A stretch of DNA of 64,000 bases from an uncultured Bacilli bacterium (GCA_934085585.1 CAKOHI010000003.1:1-64000), one strand, 5' to 3'; positions 15,901-25,504 are shown, counted from the first letter of the stretch. Notes: generated from the letters alone by a model not told the origin. Program-made: numbers and translations.

Positions 15901-17505
15901 ATGGAAAATAAAAAAACAAAAATAATATCAATGATATCAATCATAGCATTAGTTTTAACTGTGATAACAGCAACATATGCTTATTTTCAAGCGCAGACTG
16001 GGGAAGGTTCACAAACAGATGTAAAGATAACCTCAAATACCGTAGATACTCTATCTTTTGAAACTGGTTCAGCAATTAATTTTAATATAAATCAAGATAA
16101 TTTTGCCCAAGGTAAAGGTAATCAAAGTGGAACAACATTTGCTAAAGCAATTTTAACAGCAAATAATAAGACAAATAGTGCAACTAATAATTATAATTTA
16201 TATCTAAACATATCAGATAATGATTTTGGTTATACAGATAGTGCCACTTATCCAGAATTATTATTAACTATTAAAGATGGAAGTAATAATGAAATAACAA
16301 ACATAGAAGGACTAACATATAAAACAGTAACAGATGGAAAAGGAACAACAGTAAAAGGATTTGATATTACAACAGAAGTAGGATTAATAACAATATTAAA
16401 TAATAGGACAATAACAACAACAAGTACCAAAACAGAAGAGTGGAATGTAACAGTAACGTTTGTAAATTATAATAAAGACCAATCAGCAAATGCCGGCAAA
16501 AGTTTTAATGGACAAATATTAATATCAAAAGAGGCCTTTGAAGATTATACTCCTGGAACAATTAATACATTGAGTGCCACAAAAAGTGGAAGTAATTTAA
16601 GCGTAGATTTGGTTATAGAACAAGGAACAAATGAATTGGATAAATATTATTATGCAATTGAAAAAATAGATAGTATAGCGTTATTAGATAATGAGAGTAA
16701 AGTGCAAAGATTAAGTAATAGATTAGCTTCTAATACAATAACATACGTAGAAAGCAATTCAAGTACATACACATTTACTAATATAGATAGTAATTCAGAT
16801 TATATGGTTTATGCTTATGCAATTGATAACAAGAAAGTTAAAACAAATACATATGACTATAAATATAGAAGTAATTACACTTTACCGTGGATTAGAAGTG
16901 TTAATACAAGTCAAGATTCAACATCTTTAACACTAACATTAACTGCAGTTAATGGAACAAATAATGTAGCAAAATATTATTTTTCTAAAGACAATGGAAA
17001 AACATATGTGGAAAGTACATCAAATAGTTATACATTTAATGACCTAAGTTATGGAAATTATTATAAATTTTATTTTTATGTTGAAGATATTATGGGTGAA
17101 AAAAGTAATGCTTATGTAAATAGATTTAATTATGTTCGAGCACCAGAACCAGAAATAGAAATTATTGTAAATAATGGAACTGTAACTACAGAAGATGGTG
17201 AAATTTTTTCTTTCGATGATCCAGATACATTAAGTAAATATTTATCAATTTTAGAATCGGCAGTTAAAGCAGAAAATATAACTGGCTATAGTATTTTAGG
17301 AGTTATAGATGTTAACTTTATAAATATTATAGACGCAGATGTAGTCTTAAGAGTACCAGGGGTAAAAATTGGCGATACCGTACTAGTAAAAAAATATAAT
17401 AATGGTTCATGGAGTACTTTAGATACAACAGTAATAGGTGGCAATCAAATTAGTGTTAAATTTACAGAACCAGGCGTATATGAGATTTTAAAAAAGGTAA
17501 GTTAA
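15901..17505 (+). CDS. Large secreted surface protein, family copy 1 (TasA-like start, Fn3-like domains)
   Basis: A 534-residue exported protein. Residues 1-30 form a signal peptide with a LTVITATYAYFQ cleavage region that resembles SipW-dependent signals of TasA/camelysin proteins. A beta-rich domain follows (about 30-215), then two Fn3-like repeats (about 215-310 and 320-410) and a unique C-terminal domain (about 415-534) with TTEDGEIFSFDDPDTLSKYL and EPGVYEILKKV. The first ~225 residues are close to those of the three paralogues (17595, 36785, 52401), whereas the C-terminus is not. ATG 15901 is chosen over GTG 15889 because the latter overlaps AAGGAG. A role at the cell surface or in a matrix is inferred; no sortase signal is present. 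Confidence 0.7.
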   Translation: MENKKTKIISMISIIALVLTVITATYAYFQAQTGEGSQTDVKITSNTVDTLSFETGSAINFNINQDNFAQGKGNQSGTTFAKAILTANNKTNSATNNYNLYLNISDNDFGYTDSATYPELLLTIKDGSNNEITNIEGLTYKTVTDGKGTTVKGFDITTEVGLITILNNRTITTTSTKTEEWNVTVTFVNYNKDQSANAGKSFNGQILISKEAFEDYTPGTINTLSATKSGSNLSVDLVIEQGTNELDKYYYAIEKIDSIALLDNESKVQRLSNRLASNTITYVESNSSTYTFTNIDSNSDYMVYAYAIDNKKVKTNTYDYKYRSNYTLPWIRSVNTSQDSTSLTLTLTAVNGTNNVAKYYFSKDNGKTYVESTSNSYTFNDLSYGNYYKFYFYVEDIMGEKSNAYVNRFNYVRAPEPEIEIIVNNGTVTTEDGEIFSFDDPDTLSKYLSILESAVKAENITGYSILGVIDVNFINIIDADVVLRVPGVKIGDTVLVKKYNNGSWSTLDTTVIGGNQISVKFTEPGVYEILKKVS

Positions 17506-17558
17506 TTTGTTTTATAAGAAAAATTTAAAAGATATCGGTTAATATATAGTATAAATAT

Positions 17559-17594
17559 CCGCGAGTGATATTGTTATAAGGAGTGTATAAATTT
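17559..17594 (+). repeat. Conserved leader of surface-protein family, copy 2
   Basis: It is nearly identical to 15865-15900, differing in the first few bases (CCGCGAG against CTGTGAG). It sits between two tandem paralogues and includes the same AAGGAG site. TATAAAT a few bases upstream may be the -10 element. Confidence 0.7.
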
Positions 17595-19718
17595 ATGGAA
17601 AATAAAAAAACAAAAATAATATCAATGATAGCAATAATAGCATTAGTTTTAACTGTGATAACAGCAACATATGCTTATTTTCAAGCACAAACTGGGGAAG
17701 GCTCACAAACAGATGTTAAAATAACTTCAAATACCGTAGATACTCTATCTTTTGAAACGGGTTCTTCACTAACTTTTACGGCAGATCAAGATACATTTGC
17801 TAATGGTAAAGCAAGTCTATCTGATACTACATTTGCTAAAGCAATATTAACTGCAAATAATAAAACGAATAGTGCTACGAATAATTATAATTTATATCTA
17901 AATATATCAGATAATAATTTTACATATACACAAGATACAAGTACACCAGAATTATTACTTCAAATAACAGATGCAAGTAATAATTCTATAACCAGTATAG
18001 ATGGGTTAACATACAAAACAGTAACAGATAATAAAAATACATCAATATCAGGATTTGATATAACAAATAAAACAGGATTAATAAATCTATTTACAAATAG
18101 AGAAATAACAACAACTAGTACAAAGACAGAAGAATGGACAATAAAGATAACATTTGTAAATTATAATAAAGATCAATCAGCAAATGCCGGCAAAAGTTTT
18201 AATGGACAAATATTAATAAGTAAAGATACATTTGATAATTATACACCAAATACTATTAATACTTTGTCAGCAACAAAAAGTGGAACAAACTTAACAGTAA
18301 ACTTAAATGTAGAACAAGGAAGTAATGAAATAGATAAATATTATTATGCAATCGAAGAAACAAATGGAATAGCTATGTTAAACAATACAAGTAAAGTACA
18401 AAGATTAAGTAATAGACTAGCAGCAAGTAACTTAACATATATAGAAAGTAATTCAAGTACATATACATATACAAATTTAAGTAGTACAAAAGATTATAAA
18501 GTATCAGCATATGCAGTTGATAAAAGAAAAGTAAAGACAAATACATATGAGTACAATGTTTATTCAGGTTCATATGTATATCCAACAATAAGTAAAGTAG
18601 AAACAAGTAAAACAATAGATTCTATCACAGCAACAGTAACAGCAACGAAAGGAACAAATAATATATCAAAGTATTATTATTCAATAGATAATGGAAGTAC
18701 GTTTATAGAAAGTACAAGTAATAGTTATACATTTAGTAATTTAAGTAATAACTCAAATTATAGACTAATGATTAAAGTTGCAGATAGTAATAATAAATAT
18801 TCTAATGTGTATGTAGTTAATAATGCATTAGATTTTCTTGAGTTTTATTTAAATAATGTCTTCTTCATCGCAGAAAAAAATATGACCTGGGATGATTGGC
18901 TTGATTCAAGTTATTCATATAATTGGACATGGAAAGATAAAATATTAACATATGAAGAAGTTAAGCAAAAGGGAACTTGGTATAAAAATGATTATGAAGA
19001 TAAAAATAGATTGATCACTGCCACTTCATCTAGTTCTTCTACTAGTTTAACATTATATACGGCAGAAGCAAAAGCACCTCTATCCCCATGGCGTTATGAA
19101 GAAGGAATTATATTAATGAAAAATCAATCAATTAAAAATAGTTTTAGTGAATTATATGACTATGTAAAAAAGAATCTTTTAGATAATGAAGTTAGTGAAA
19201 ATGATTTAAATGACAATAAATATTATGTTAACACGTTTACTCAAGCTTGTCTTACTCCAGATACCCTAATCGATGTTGAAGAAATAGATGAAAAAGGCAA
19301 GAAGAGAAGAAGACGTAAAAAATTGAAAGATATAAAAGTCGGAGATAAAGTAATATGTATAAATCCTAAAACTCTAGAATTAGACATAGATACTGTCGTA
19401 GAATGTGACGGAACTATGAACAAAAAACATACATGCTATGATAACTGGTATTTTAGTGATGGAACAATCATAACAACGGTACATAGACATAGATTTTATA
19501 ATGTTGAAAATAATAAATTTATGTATATGGACGAATGGAATATTGGAAATCATGGATTAAATATTAATAATGAAAAAATAGAATTAATAAAACATGAACA
19601 TATTGAAGAAGAAATAAATCATTGTACATTATTTACAGAAAAATATAATAATTATTTTGCAAATGGCCTATTAAGTGGAAATAGACATAGTAAAAAAATA
19701 ATAAAAAATCACAACTAA
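17595..19718 (+). CDS. Large secreted surface protein, family copy 2, with C-terminal Hint domain
   Basis: A 707-residue protein: signal peptide (1-30), TasA-like beta domain, two Fn3-like repeats (about 212-405), a short segment FYLNNVFFIAEKNMTWDDW, a variable spacer, then a Hint (intein/hedgehog) domain at residues 552-696. Hint landmarks are Cys552 in ACLTPDTLIDV, LKDIKVGDKVIC, the block-B motif T627-T-V-H630 and a C-terminal NYFANGLLSGN with Asn696 followed by only 11 residues. A basic loop (KKRRRRKK) interrupts the first part. Hint domains perform N-S acyl shift and self-cleavage or joining; the terminal His-Asn is Gly-Asn here, so clean splicing is unlikely and cleavage or attachment is more plausible. 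The Hint is nearly identical to that of copy 4. Confidence 0.75.
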   Translation: MENKKTKIISMIAIIALVLTVITATYAYFQAQTGEGSQTDVKITSNTVDTLSFETGSSLTFTADQDTFANGKASLSDTTFAKAILTANNKTNSATNNYNLYLNISDNNFTYTQDTSTPELLLQITDASNNSITSIDGLTYKTVTDNKNTSISGFDITNKTGLINLFTNREITTTSTKTEEWTIKITFVNYNKDQSANAGKSFNGQILISKDTFDNYTPNTINTLSATKSGTNLTVNLNVEQGSNEIDKYYYAIEETNGIAMLNNTSKVQRLSNRLAASNLTYIESNSSTYTYTNLSSTKDYKVSAYAVDKRKVKTNTYEYNVYSGSYVYPTISKVETSKTIDSITATVTATKGTNNISKYYYSIDNGSTFIESTSNSYTFSNLSNNSNYRLMIKVADSNNKYSNVYVVNNALDFLEFYLNNVFFIAEKNMTWDDWLDSSYSYNWTWKDKILTYEEVKQKGTWYKNDYEDKNRLITATSSSSSTSLTLYTAEAKAPLSPWRYEEGIILMKNQSIKNSFSELYDYVKKNLLDNEVSENDLNDNKYYVNTFTQACLTPDTLIDVEEIDEKGKKRRRRKKLKDIKVGDKVICINPKTLELDIDTVVECDGTMNKKHTCYDNWYFSDGTIITTVHRHRFYNVENNKFMYMDEWNIGNHGLNINNEKIELIKHEHIEEEINHCTLFTEKYNNYFANGLLSGNRHSKKIIKNHN

Positions 19719-19733
19719 AATTGTGGTTTTTTT
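19706..19733 (+). terminator. Intrinsic terminator after surface-protein copy 2
   Basis: Stem AAATCACAA/TTGTGGTTT (one G-U pair) followed by TTTT. Confidence 0.65.
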
Positions 19734-19824
19734 GTGAAACTTTTAAAAAAAACATAAAAATTTACTACATTTAGGAAATATATATTTATGAAGGAAATAA
19801 ATAGAATAACCAATATGGAGGAAT

Positions 19825-20487
19825 ATGAAAAATTTAAAAGTTAAAGAATTAATAATTTTAGGTATTATTATAATAATATGTATAATATCAACTGGACTAG
19901 CAATATATTTTTATTTTAATAAAGAAGAGTGTATTTGTAATGAAGTAAACATTTTAAAAGAAAATACTGAAGAACAAAAAGAAAATAAAATAAGATTAGA
20001 AGTAAAGGGAGAAGTTAATAAACCTGGGGTTTATGAAGTAAATGAAGGTAGTATTATCAAAGACATCATAACATTAGCAGATGGTTTTACAAAAAATGCT
20101 AATTCAAGTAATATTAATTTGAGTATGAAAGTAAAAGATGAAATGGTAATTATGGTATATAGCAAGAATGTTTATAAGAAAACAAATAAAATAGATTTGG
20201 GTTGTAAAAGTAATAGTTATGATATTTCAAATTGTATTACAAATAAAGAAAGTATAATCATAAAAGGTAGTGAAGACAACGTTGAAACAAGTTCTAATTT
20301 AATAAATATTAATACTGCTAGTGTAAGTGAACTTCAAAAATTATCGGGTATTGGTAAAACAAAAGCTGAAGCAATCGTAGATTATAGACAAAAGAATGGT
20401 TCATTCAAAAGTATCGAAGAAATTATGAAAGTAAGTGGAATTGGTAAATCAACTTATGAAAAATTTAAAGACAATATTACAATTTAA
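19825..20487 (+). CDS. comEA: ComEA DNA-uptake receptor
   Basis: A 220-residue protein: an N-terminal membrane anchor (about 10-30), an SLBB-like domain (about 52-115, EVNKPGVYEVNEGSIIKDII) and a C-terminal helix-hairpin-helix DNA-binding domain (about 158-220, LININTASVSELQKLSGIG and VSGIGKSTYEKF). ComEA binds incoming double-stranded DNA at the membrane and hands it to the ComEC channel, encoded next. GGAGG precedes ATG. The comEB gene often found between comEA and comEC is absent. Confidence 0.9.
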   Translation: MKNLKVKELIILGIIIIICIISTGLAIYFYFNKEECICNEVNILKENTEEQKENKIRLEVKGEVNKPGVYEVNEGSIIKDIITLADGFTKNANSSNINLSMKVKDEMVIMVYSKNVYKKTNKIDLGCKSNSYDISNCITNKESIIIKGSEDNVETSSNLININTASVSELQKLSGIGKTKAEAIVDYRQKNGSFKSIEEIMKVSGIGKSTYEKFKDNITI

Positions 20488-22507
20488 TAAATACTTTATC
20501 ATAGTATTTATAGTATTGTTTTTATACATAATAACTATTACAAAACTTATAAAATATCAATCAAAATATGATGTTAATACTAAAGAGATATATGGTACTA
20601 TAACAAGTATTATAATAAATGGGGATAAATTAACGTTAGAAATAAAAGGAAAAGAAAAAGTAATTGCTAATTATTATATTAAAACTAAAGAAGAAAAAGA
20701 TAATATATTAAAAACAATTCAACACGGTGATAAAATACTATTAAAAGGCGCATTAAAGAGTCCATTAAATAATACTATACCAAATAATTTCAATTATAAA
20801 AGATATTTATACAATAAAAAAATTTATTATATTTTTAATATAGATAATTATAAGAAAATTGAAAATAATAAAAAAATTCTTTATAAAATAAAAGATTATA
20901 TTTATAAAAGATCATATAAAATGAATAATAGTGATTTTTATTTAGCATTTATAATCGGAGATAAAAGTCTTTTATCAAGTGAAGTTTACGAAGATTTTCA
21001 AATAAATGGTGTAAGTCATTTACTAGCATTATCAGGTATGCACATAAATATATTATTAGTAATTATAAATATTTTTTTTAAAAACATAAAAGATATTTAT
21101 AGAATTATTATTACAAGTATAATATTAATAATATTTTTATTTTTAACCGGAGTAACAGCTTCTTTAGAACGAGCTACAATATTTTATATATTAAAAAACA
21201 TTAATAAATATTATAATTTAAATTGCTCAAATATAAAATTATTATTTATGTGTGCTTTTATTATTCTTTTTATAAATCCATTTATGATTTATGATCTAGG
21301 TTTTATCTATTCATTTTTAGTATGCTTTGGAATATTTTATTATCATGATTTTATTAAAGGTAAATATTTTTTAAAATTAATTAAATTAAGCTTAATCACA
21401 TTTCTTTTTAGTTTACCTATAACTTCAATAATTAATTATGAAATAAATATAAGTTCTATTTTTATTAATATGATTTTGGTACCATGGATAAGTTTAATTG
21501 TATATCCTCTGACTTTAATTTCATTTATAATTCCTTTACTGAATCCTATATTTACATATTTTATTAATATTACAACATTCTTAAATATAATAATGAAAAA
21601 AATAAGCATAATTATTAATATTCCCAAAATACCTATTGTTTTAATAATCTTATTTTATATTATACTTTTATTAAGAAAGAAAAAAATTTATAAATACTTA
21701 ATTTTATTTATTTTAATTCCAAAATTAATTGGTCAATTAGATAGAAACTATTATGTTTACTTTTTTGATGTAGGTCAAGGAGATTCAGCATTATTAATAT
21801 CACCTTATCAGAAAGAAGTAATAATGATAGATACTGGTGGAAAAGCTTCTTATGAAAAGGAAAAATGGCAAATATCTAGTAAAAGATATAATATTAGTGA
21901 TAAAGTTATAAAATTTTTAAAAAGTATTGGTGTTACTAAAATAGATTATTTAGTTTTATCACATGGTGATCAAGATCACGCCGGGGATGCCGAAAATATT
22001 ATCAATAAGATAAAAGTATCAAATTTAGTTTTAAATAACGGTACTATAAATGAAATAGAGCAAAAAATAATAAATAAAAATATTAATATAACAAACAACT
22101 ATAATTTAAAGTATTTTAATATTACTAATTTAAATAAAGAGACTAAAGATAATGAAAATGATAATAGCATTGTAAATTATATTTCATTTTTAAATTATCA
22201 ATTTTTATTTATGGGTGATGCTCCGAAGTCTATTGAAGAAAAAATCTCAAAAAAATTCAATTTAAAAAATATTGATGTCATAAAAATAGGGCATCACGGA
22301 AGTAAAACAAGTACTGATAAAGACTTTATAAATAAAATAAAGCCTAAATATTCAATAATTAGTGTAGGTAGATTAAATAGATATAATCATCCTCATGAAG
22401 AAACTCTAAAAAACTTAAAAAACTCAAATATTTTAAGAACAGACCTTGATGGAACAATAATAATGAAAATAAAAAATAAAATAAATATAAAACTATGTAA
22501 ACCATAA
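20456..22507 (+). CDS. comEC: ComEC/Rec2 DNA uptake channel
   Basis: A membrane protein of about 683 residues. An N-terminal soluble domain precedes the competence domain with many membrane helices (GVSHLLALSGMHINI is a family signature) and a C-terminal metallo-beta-lactamase domain (FDVGQGDSALLI, LSHGDQDHAGD, GHHGSKTST). It moves single-stranded DNA through the membrane, and the lactamase domain is thought to degrade one strand. The start overlaps comEA by 32 bases; ATG 20456 is my choice, but an in-frame GTG lies at 20435 and neither has a good ribosome site, so translation is probably coupled to comEA. Confidence 0.88.
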   Translation: MKNLKTILQFNKYFIIVFIVLFLYIITITKLIKYQSKYDVNTKEIYGTITSIIINGDKLTLEIKGKEKVIANYYIKTKEEKDNILKTIQHGDKILLKGALKSPLNNTIPNNFNYKRYLYNKKIYYIFNIDNYKKIENNKKILYKIKDYIYKRSYKMNNSDFYLAFIIGDKSLLSSEVYEDFQINGVSHLLALSGMHINILLVIINIFFKNIKDIYRIIITSIILIIFLFLTGVTASLERATIFYILKNINKYYNLNCSNIKLLFMCAFIILFINPFMIYDLGFIYSFLVCFGIFYYHDFIKGKYFLKLIKLSLITFLFSLPITSIINYEINISSIFINMILVPWISLIVYPLTLISFIIPLLNPIFTYFINITTFLNIIMKKISIIINIPKIPIVLIILFYIILLLRKKKIYKYLILFILIPKLIGQLDRNYYVYFFDVGQGDSALLISPYQKEVIMIDTGGKASYEKEKWQISSKRYNISDKVIKFLKSIGVTKIDYLVLSHGDQDHAGDAENIINKIKVSNLVLNNGTINEIEQKIINKNINITNNYNLKYFNITNLNKETKDNENDNSIVNYISFLNYQFLFMGDAPKSIEEKISKKFNLKNIDVIKIGHHGSKTSTDKDFINKIKPKYSIISVGRLNRYNHPHEETLKNLKNSNILRTDLDGTIIMKIKNKINIKLCKP

Positions 22508-22587
22508 TTGCACTAATGAATATTAATATTTTAACTAGACTGTTTAACTATTATGCGATATAATAAGCAATTAAGAAAGAGGAAAAA

Positions 22588-23640
22588 ATGGTAAAAGATT
22601 TATGTTTTGAAATAATAGAAAAATGTTTAAATAACTGCAAATTTTGTTCTTCAAATTCCAACAATCAAAAAAGTAGAATAATTAAATTTGAGGATTTTAA
22701 AAAAACTATAGATTATTTTATTTCTAGTGGAGGAATTGAAGAATTGTCACTATCTGGTGGAGAACCATTTCTTCATCCAGATTTACTTCGTATGGTTGCA
22801 TATGCAAAATCGTTTGGTATTAAAACTGTAATTTTTACTAGCGGGGTTGTTCACGAAGAGCCAACCATTAATAAAGAAATTTATTTAAAAGAATTAGATG
22901 AAGCGTTAAACAAAATAAATAAGCAAGAAGCAGATAATGATTTTTTAAAAGAAAAAGTGAAGATTTTTTATCATAATATCATGGCTCAAAAAAAATATGA
23001 GAAAATAGATAGGAAAATGCTACACACTTTAAAAGAAATTGGTCTTGATAAAATAGTGTTTGATATTGAAGCTTACGAATTAGAAACAGACGAATGGATA
23101 ATGGGAAGAACCAGCGAAGCAAGACAAGCATTATTAGATTCATTATTAAATGCTTCATTTGAGGGGCTAAAAATTGATGTTCATTTTGTTCCAATGAAAC
23201 CAAATTATAAAGAGATTATAGATTTACTAGAATTATTAGAAATAGTTAAGGTTGATCAAATTAGTTTGTTAAATTTTTTGCCACAAGGTCGTCGAAAAAT
23301 AAATTGTGAAGAACTCCAATTATCAAAAGAAGAAAAACAAGAGTTTTTTAAACTTTTAGAAAAAGGAAAAAAACATTTTTCAGGTACAATAAGATTAGGG
23401 ATTCCATTACAAAAAGAAGAAACACACCGATGTAACGCCGGTTTAGAAAAACTTGATATTAAATTTAATGGAGATGTCCTTCCATGTCCTGCTTTTAAAG
23501 AAATTACTGAAGAAGAATGTAAAAGATTTAATATTAGTATTCCAAATATATACAAAAATTTAGAAGATATTAAATGTCCAGGCACAGGAAAAAGGGTAAG
23601 ACAACTTTGTAAACAAATTTATAAATCAAGAACAAAATAA
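22588..23640 (+). CDS. Radical SAM protein with SPASM-like C-terminus
   Basis: A 350-residue protein. The cluster-binding motif is C-x3-C-x2-C (KCLNNCKFC, about residues 12-19) and the SAM-contacting GGEP lies at about 56-60 (LSLSGGEPFLHPDLL). The C-terminal part has more cysteines (HRCNAGLEKL, LPCPAF, KCPG, RQLCK), suggesting an auxiliary iron-sulfur cluster as in SPASM/Twitch enzymes. AGAGG precedes ATG. It lies between comEC and holA, which are usually closer neighbours. No precursor peptide gene is seen nearby. The reaction is unknown; peptide modification is one possibility. Confidence 0.8.
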   Translation: MVKDLCFEIIEKCLNNCKFCSSNSNNQKSRIIKFEDFKKTIDYFISSGGIEELSLSGGEPFLHPDLLRMVAYAKSFGIKTVIFTSGVVHEEPTINKEIYLKELDEALNKINKQEADNDFLKEKVKIFYHNIMAQKKYEKIDRKMLHTLKEIGLDKIVFDIEAYELETDEWIMGRTSEARQALLDSLLNASFEGLKIDVHFVPMKPNYKEIIDLLELLEIVKVDQISLLNFLPQGRRKINCEELQLSKEEKQEFFKLLEKGKKHFSGTIRLGIPLQKEETHRCNAGLEKLDIKFNGDVLPCPAFKEITEEECKRFNISIPNIYKNLEDIKCPGTGKRVRQLCKQIYKSRTK

Positions 23641-23716
23641 AAGATTTAATATTTATTGTCAATAAAATAAAATATATCATAAAATATATTACATTATATA
23701 ATGTTTAGATAGAATT

Positions 23717-23742
23717 AAGAAAGGGCCACTTTCTTTTTCTTT
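23717..23742 (+). terminator. Intrinsic terminator before holA
   Basis: Stem AAGAAAG/CTTTCTT with a 5-base loop followed by TTTCTTTT. Confidence 0.55.
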
Positions 23743-23773
23743 TGAAAAATGATATACTTAAAAAGGGATAGAT

Positions 23774-24706
23774 ATGAATTATTTAATAAGTGCAGAAAGT
23801 TATAGAATCATTGAAGATGAAATAAAAAAAATAGTTAAAAATAACAACTATTTAATTTTTAATGCTATTAAATGTAGTATAAAAGAAATTGTGGAAGAAG
23901 CTTCATATGTAGGACTTGGAATTGAAGAAAAATGGCTTGTAGTATCTGATGCGGATTTTTTTGGAACAGGAAAAATTAGTGAATCCGATAATGATTTATT
24001 ATGCAAGTATTTAGAAAATCCAATTAAAAGTACAAATATAATATTTACAACATTAAATGGCATTGATTTAAGGAAAAAAAGTGTTAAACTAATAAAGAAT
24101 AAAGGTAATATAATTAATATACCAAAAATGGATAAAAGAGCTTTAAATACTACATTAACAAATTACTTAAAGAGTTTTGATTATAGTATAGATTATCAAA
24201 CTATAAATTATATAATGGATAACTCATATAATAATTTGGATATAATGTTTAATGAATTAGATAAAATAATGTTATATTATTCTTTTCCGTGTAAAATCAA
24301 ACTTGCTGATGTTATTAAAATAACTGGTGAAGAAAAAAACAATAATAATTTTGACTTTGTTAATGCTGTTGTAGAAAAAAATCTATCATCATCTTTAAAA
24401 ATTCTTAAAAATTTAAAAGTATACAAGGTTGAACCAACAGCTTTAGTAGCACTACTTGCTAGAGAATTTAGATTAATGTATTATATAAAAGAATTAAAAG
24501 ATAAGATGAATACTAGTGAAATGATGAGTTATTTATCATTAGCAGATTGGCAAATAAATAAACTTTATAATAATAGTATGAAATATACTAAAAATGAACT
24601 CCTTAAAAATCTGTTATGTTTATGTAAAATAGATTTAAATATAAAAAAAGGTTATTGGGATAAAGATACAAGCCTATATGGTTTTATTCTAGAAAATTGC
24701 AGTTAA
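23774..24706 (+). CDS. holA: DNA polymerase III delta subunit
   Basis: A 310-residue protein of the HolA family, the clamp-loader subunit that opens the sliding clamp. Supporting features are the overall size, position after comEC as in many Bacillota, and conserved segments: IIFTTLNGIDLRKKSVKLIK, a central IDYQTINYIMDNSYNNLDIM region and the C-terminal PTALVALLAREFRLMYYIKEL, the usual family signature. GGGATAG precedes ATG. A bidirectional terminator separates it from the convergent gene. Confidence 0.82.
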   Translation: MNYLISAESYRIIEDEIKKIVKNNNYLIFNAIKCSIKEIVEEASYVGLGIEEKWLVVSDADFFGTGKISESDNDLLCKYLENPIKSTNIIFTTLNGIDLRKKSVKLIKNKGNIINIPKMDKRALNTTLTNYLKSFDYSIDYQTINYIMDNSYNNLDIMFNELDKIMLYYSFPCKIKLADVIKITGEEKNNNNFDFVNAVVEKNLSSSLKILKNLKVYKVEPTALVALLAREFRLMYYIKELKDKMNTSEMMSYLSLADWQINKLYNNSMKYTKNELLKNLLCLCKIDLNIKKGYWDKDTSLYGFILENCS

Positions 24707-24729
24707 AAAGAAGCGTTAGCTTCTTTTTC
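24705..24729. terminator. Bidirectional terminator between holA and the convergent gene
   Basis: A 10-base-pair stem AAAAAGAAGC/GCTTCTTTTT with a 4-base loop, with a T run on either strand. It contains the stop codon of the minus-strand gene. Confidence 0.75.
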
Positions 24730-25504
24730 TTAATAAGTTAAATGATGCTTCTTCTTTATTAGATTTTAGTTTTTTATATTCACTAACACTTATAGGTAAC
24801 CCACAATATAAATTTTTATCAAGAGTATTACCATGAGCTTTAATATTTAAATCATCTAATAAAAATATTTTGTCAGTTTTTGCTTGCGGTTTTACTTGAT
24901 CAATATATTTAGATAAAAAAGTATATGCAGGACATATTAAAGAACCATCTTTATCAATATAATAATCTTTTAACATAGCTTTTGTTGTTTCATAATAATA
25001 GTAATCTTTGACAATATCAGCATCATCTAAATGAACCCATCCAGCAATAGCCCAAATCTTTTTTAAAGCATCTATCGTAGTCATTCTTTCTAATGGTGAA
25101 GTTTTAGCTGTTTTAAAATTCATTTCTAAATTGAGCAAATAAGATTCAAAATTTTGTTTAGACATTGGTAAAGTTATAGAGTTACAAACTTTAATAACAT
25201 TAGTTAAAACTTTTAAATTATATAAAGTAACAATATCTTCTTTATTAGTAAAAAATCTTTCAACAACATGATTAACAGCTAAATTTGTCTTAAAATATAT
25301 TGCTTGTTCTTCTTTATCATAAAAAGGAATATCAAACAAATAAGCATCACTTCCAGCATTAATTTTTGAAACTTGATCTAAAGCATTTCTTTTATCCAAT
25401 GTGATAATAATGGCCTTTTTTACAAATTCATCATCAGCTAATGCCTGTCTTTTTTTATAATCCCATAATAATTTAATTAATTCATAATCTAATAATACTT
25501 CCAT
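24716..25504 (-). CDS. Conserved-looking hypothetical protein, 262 residues
   Basis: I do not recognise this protein. It is soluble, of mixed alpha/beta composition, with no signal peptide or membrane segment and no obvious catalytic motif. Notable stretches are FDIPFYDKEEQAIYF, ERMTTIDALKKIWAIAGWV and CPAYTFLSKYIDQVKP. GGAGTAAG precedes ATG, so the start is well supported. It is convergent with holA and divergent from the secreted protein at 25660. Confidence 0.6.
   Translation of the reverse strand: MEVLLDYELIKLLWDYKKRQALADDEFVKKAIIITLDKRNALDQVSKINAGSDAYLFDIPFYDKEEQAIYFKTNLAVNHVVERFFTNKEDIVTLYNLKVLTNVIKVCNSITLPMSKQNFESYLLNLEMNFKTAKTSPLERMTTIDALKKIWAIAGWVHLDDADIVKDYYYYETTKAMLKDYYIDKDGSLICPAYTFLSKYIDQVKPQAKTDKIFLLDDLNIKAHGNTLDKNLYCGLPISVSEYKKLKSNKEEASFNLLRKRS

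Noticed and set aside
15901..19700. Repeated short motifs as a possible CRISPR-like or satellite array
   Set aside because: The repetition is codon-level (Thr/Ser/Asn-rich Fn3-like domains), with no regular spacer-repeat layout.
23256..23585. 109-codon minus-strand frame in the radical SAM gene
   Set aside because: Fully antisense to a gene with clear motifs; its cysteines arise from the opposite strand's glycine/alanine codons.
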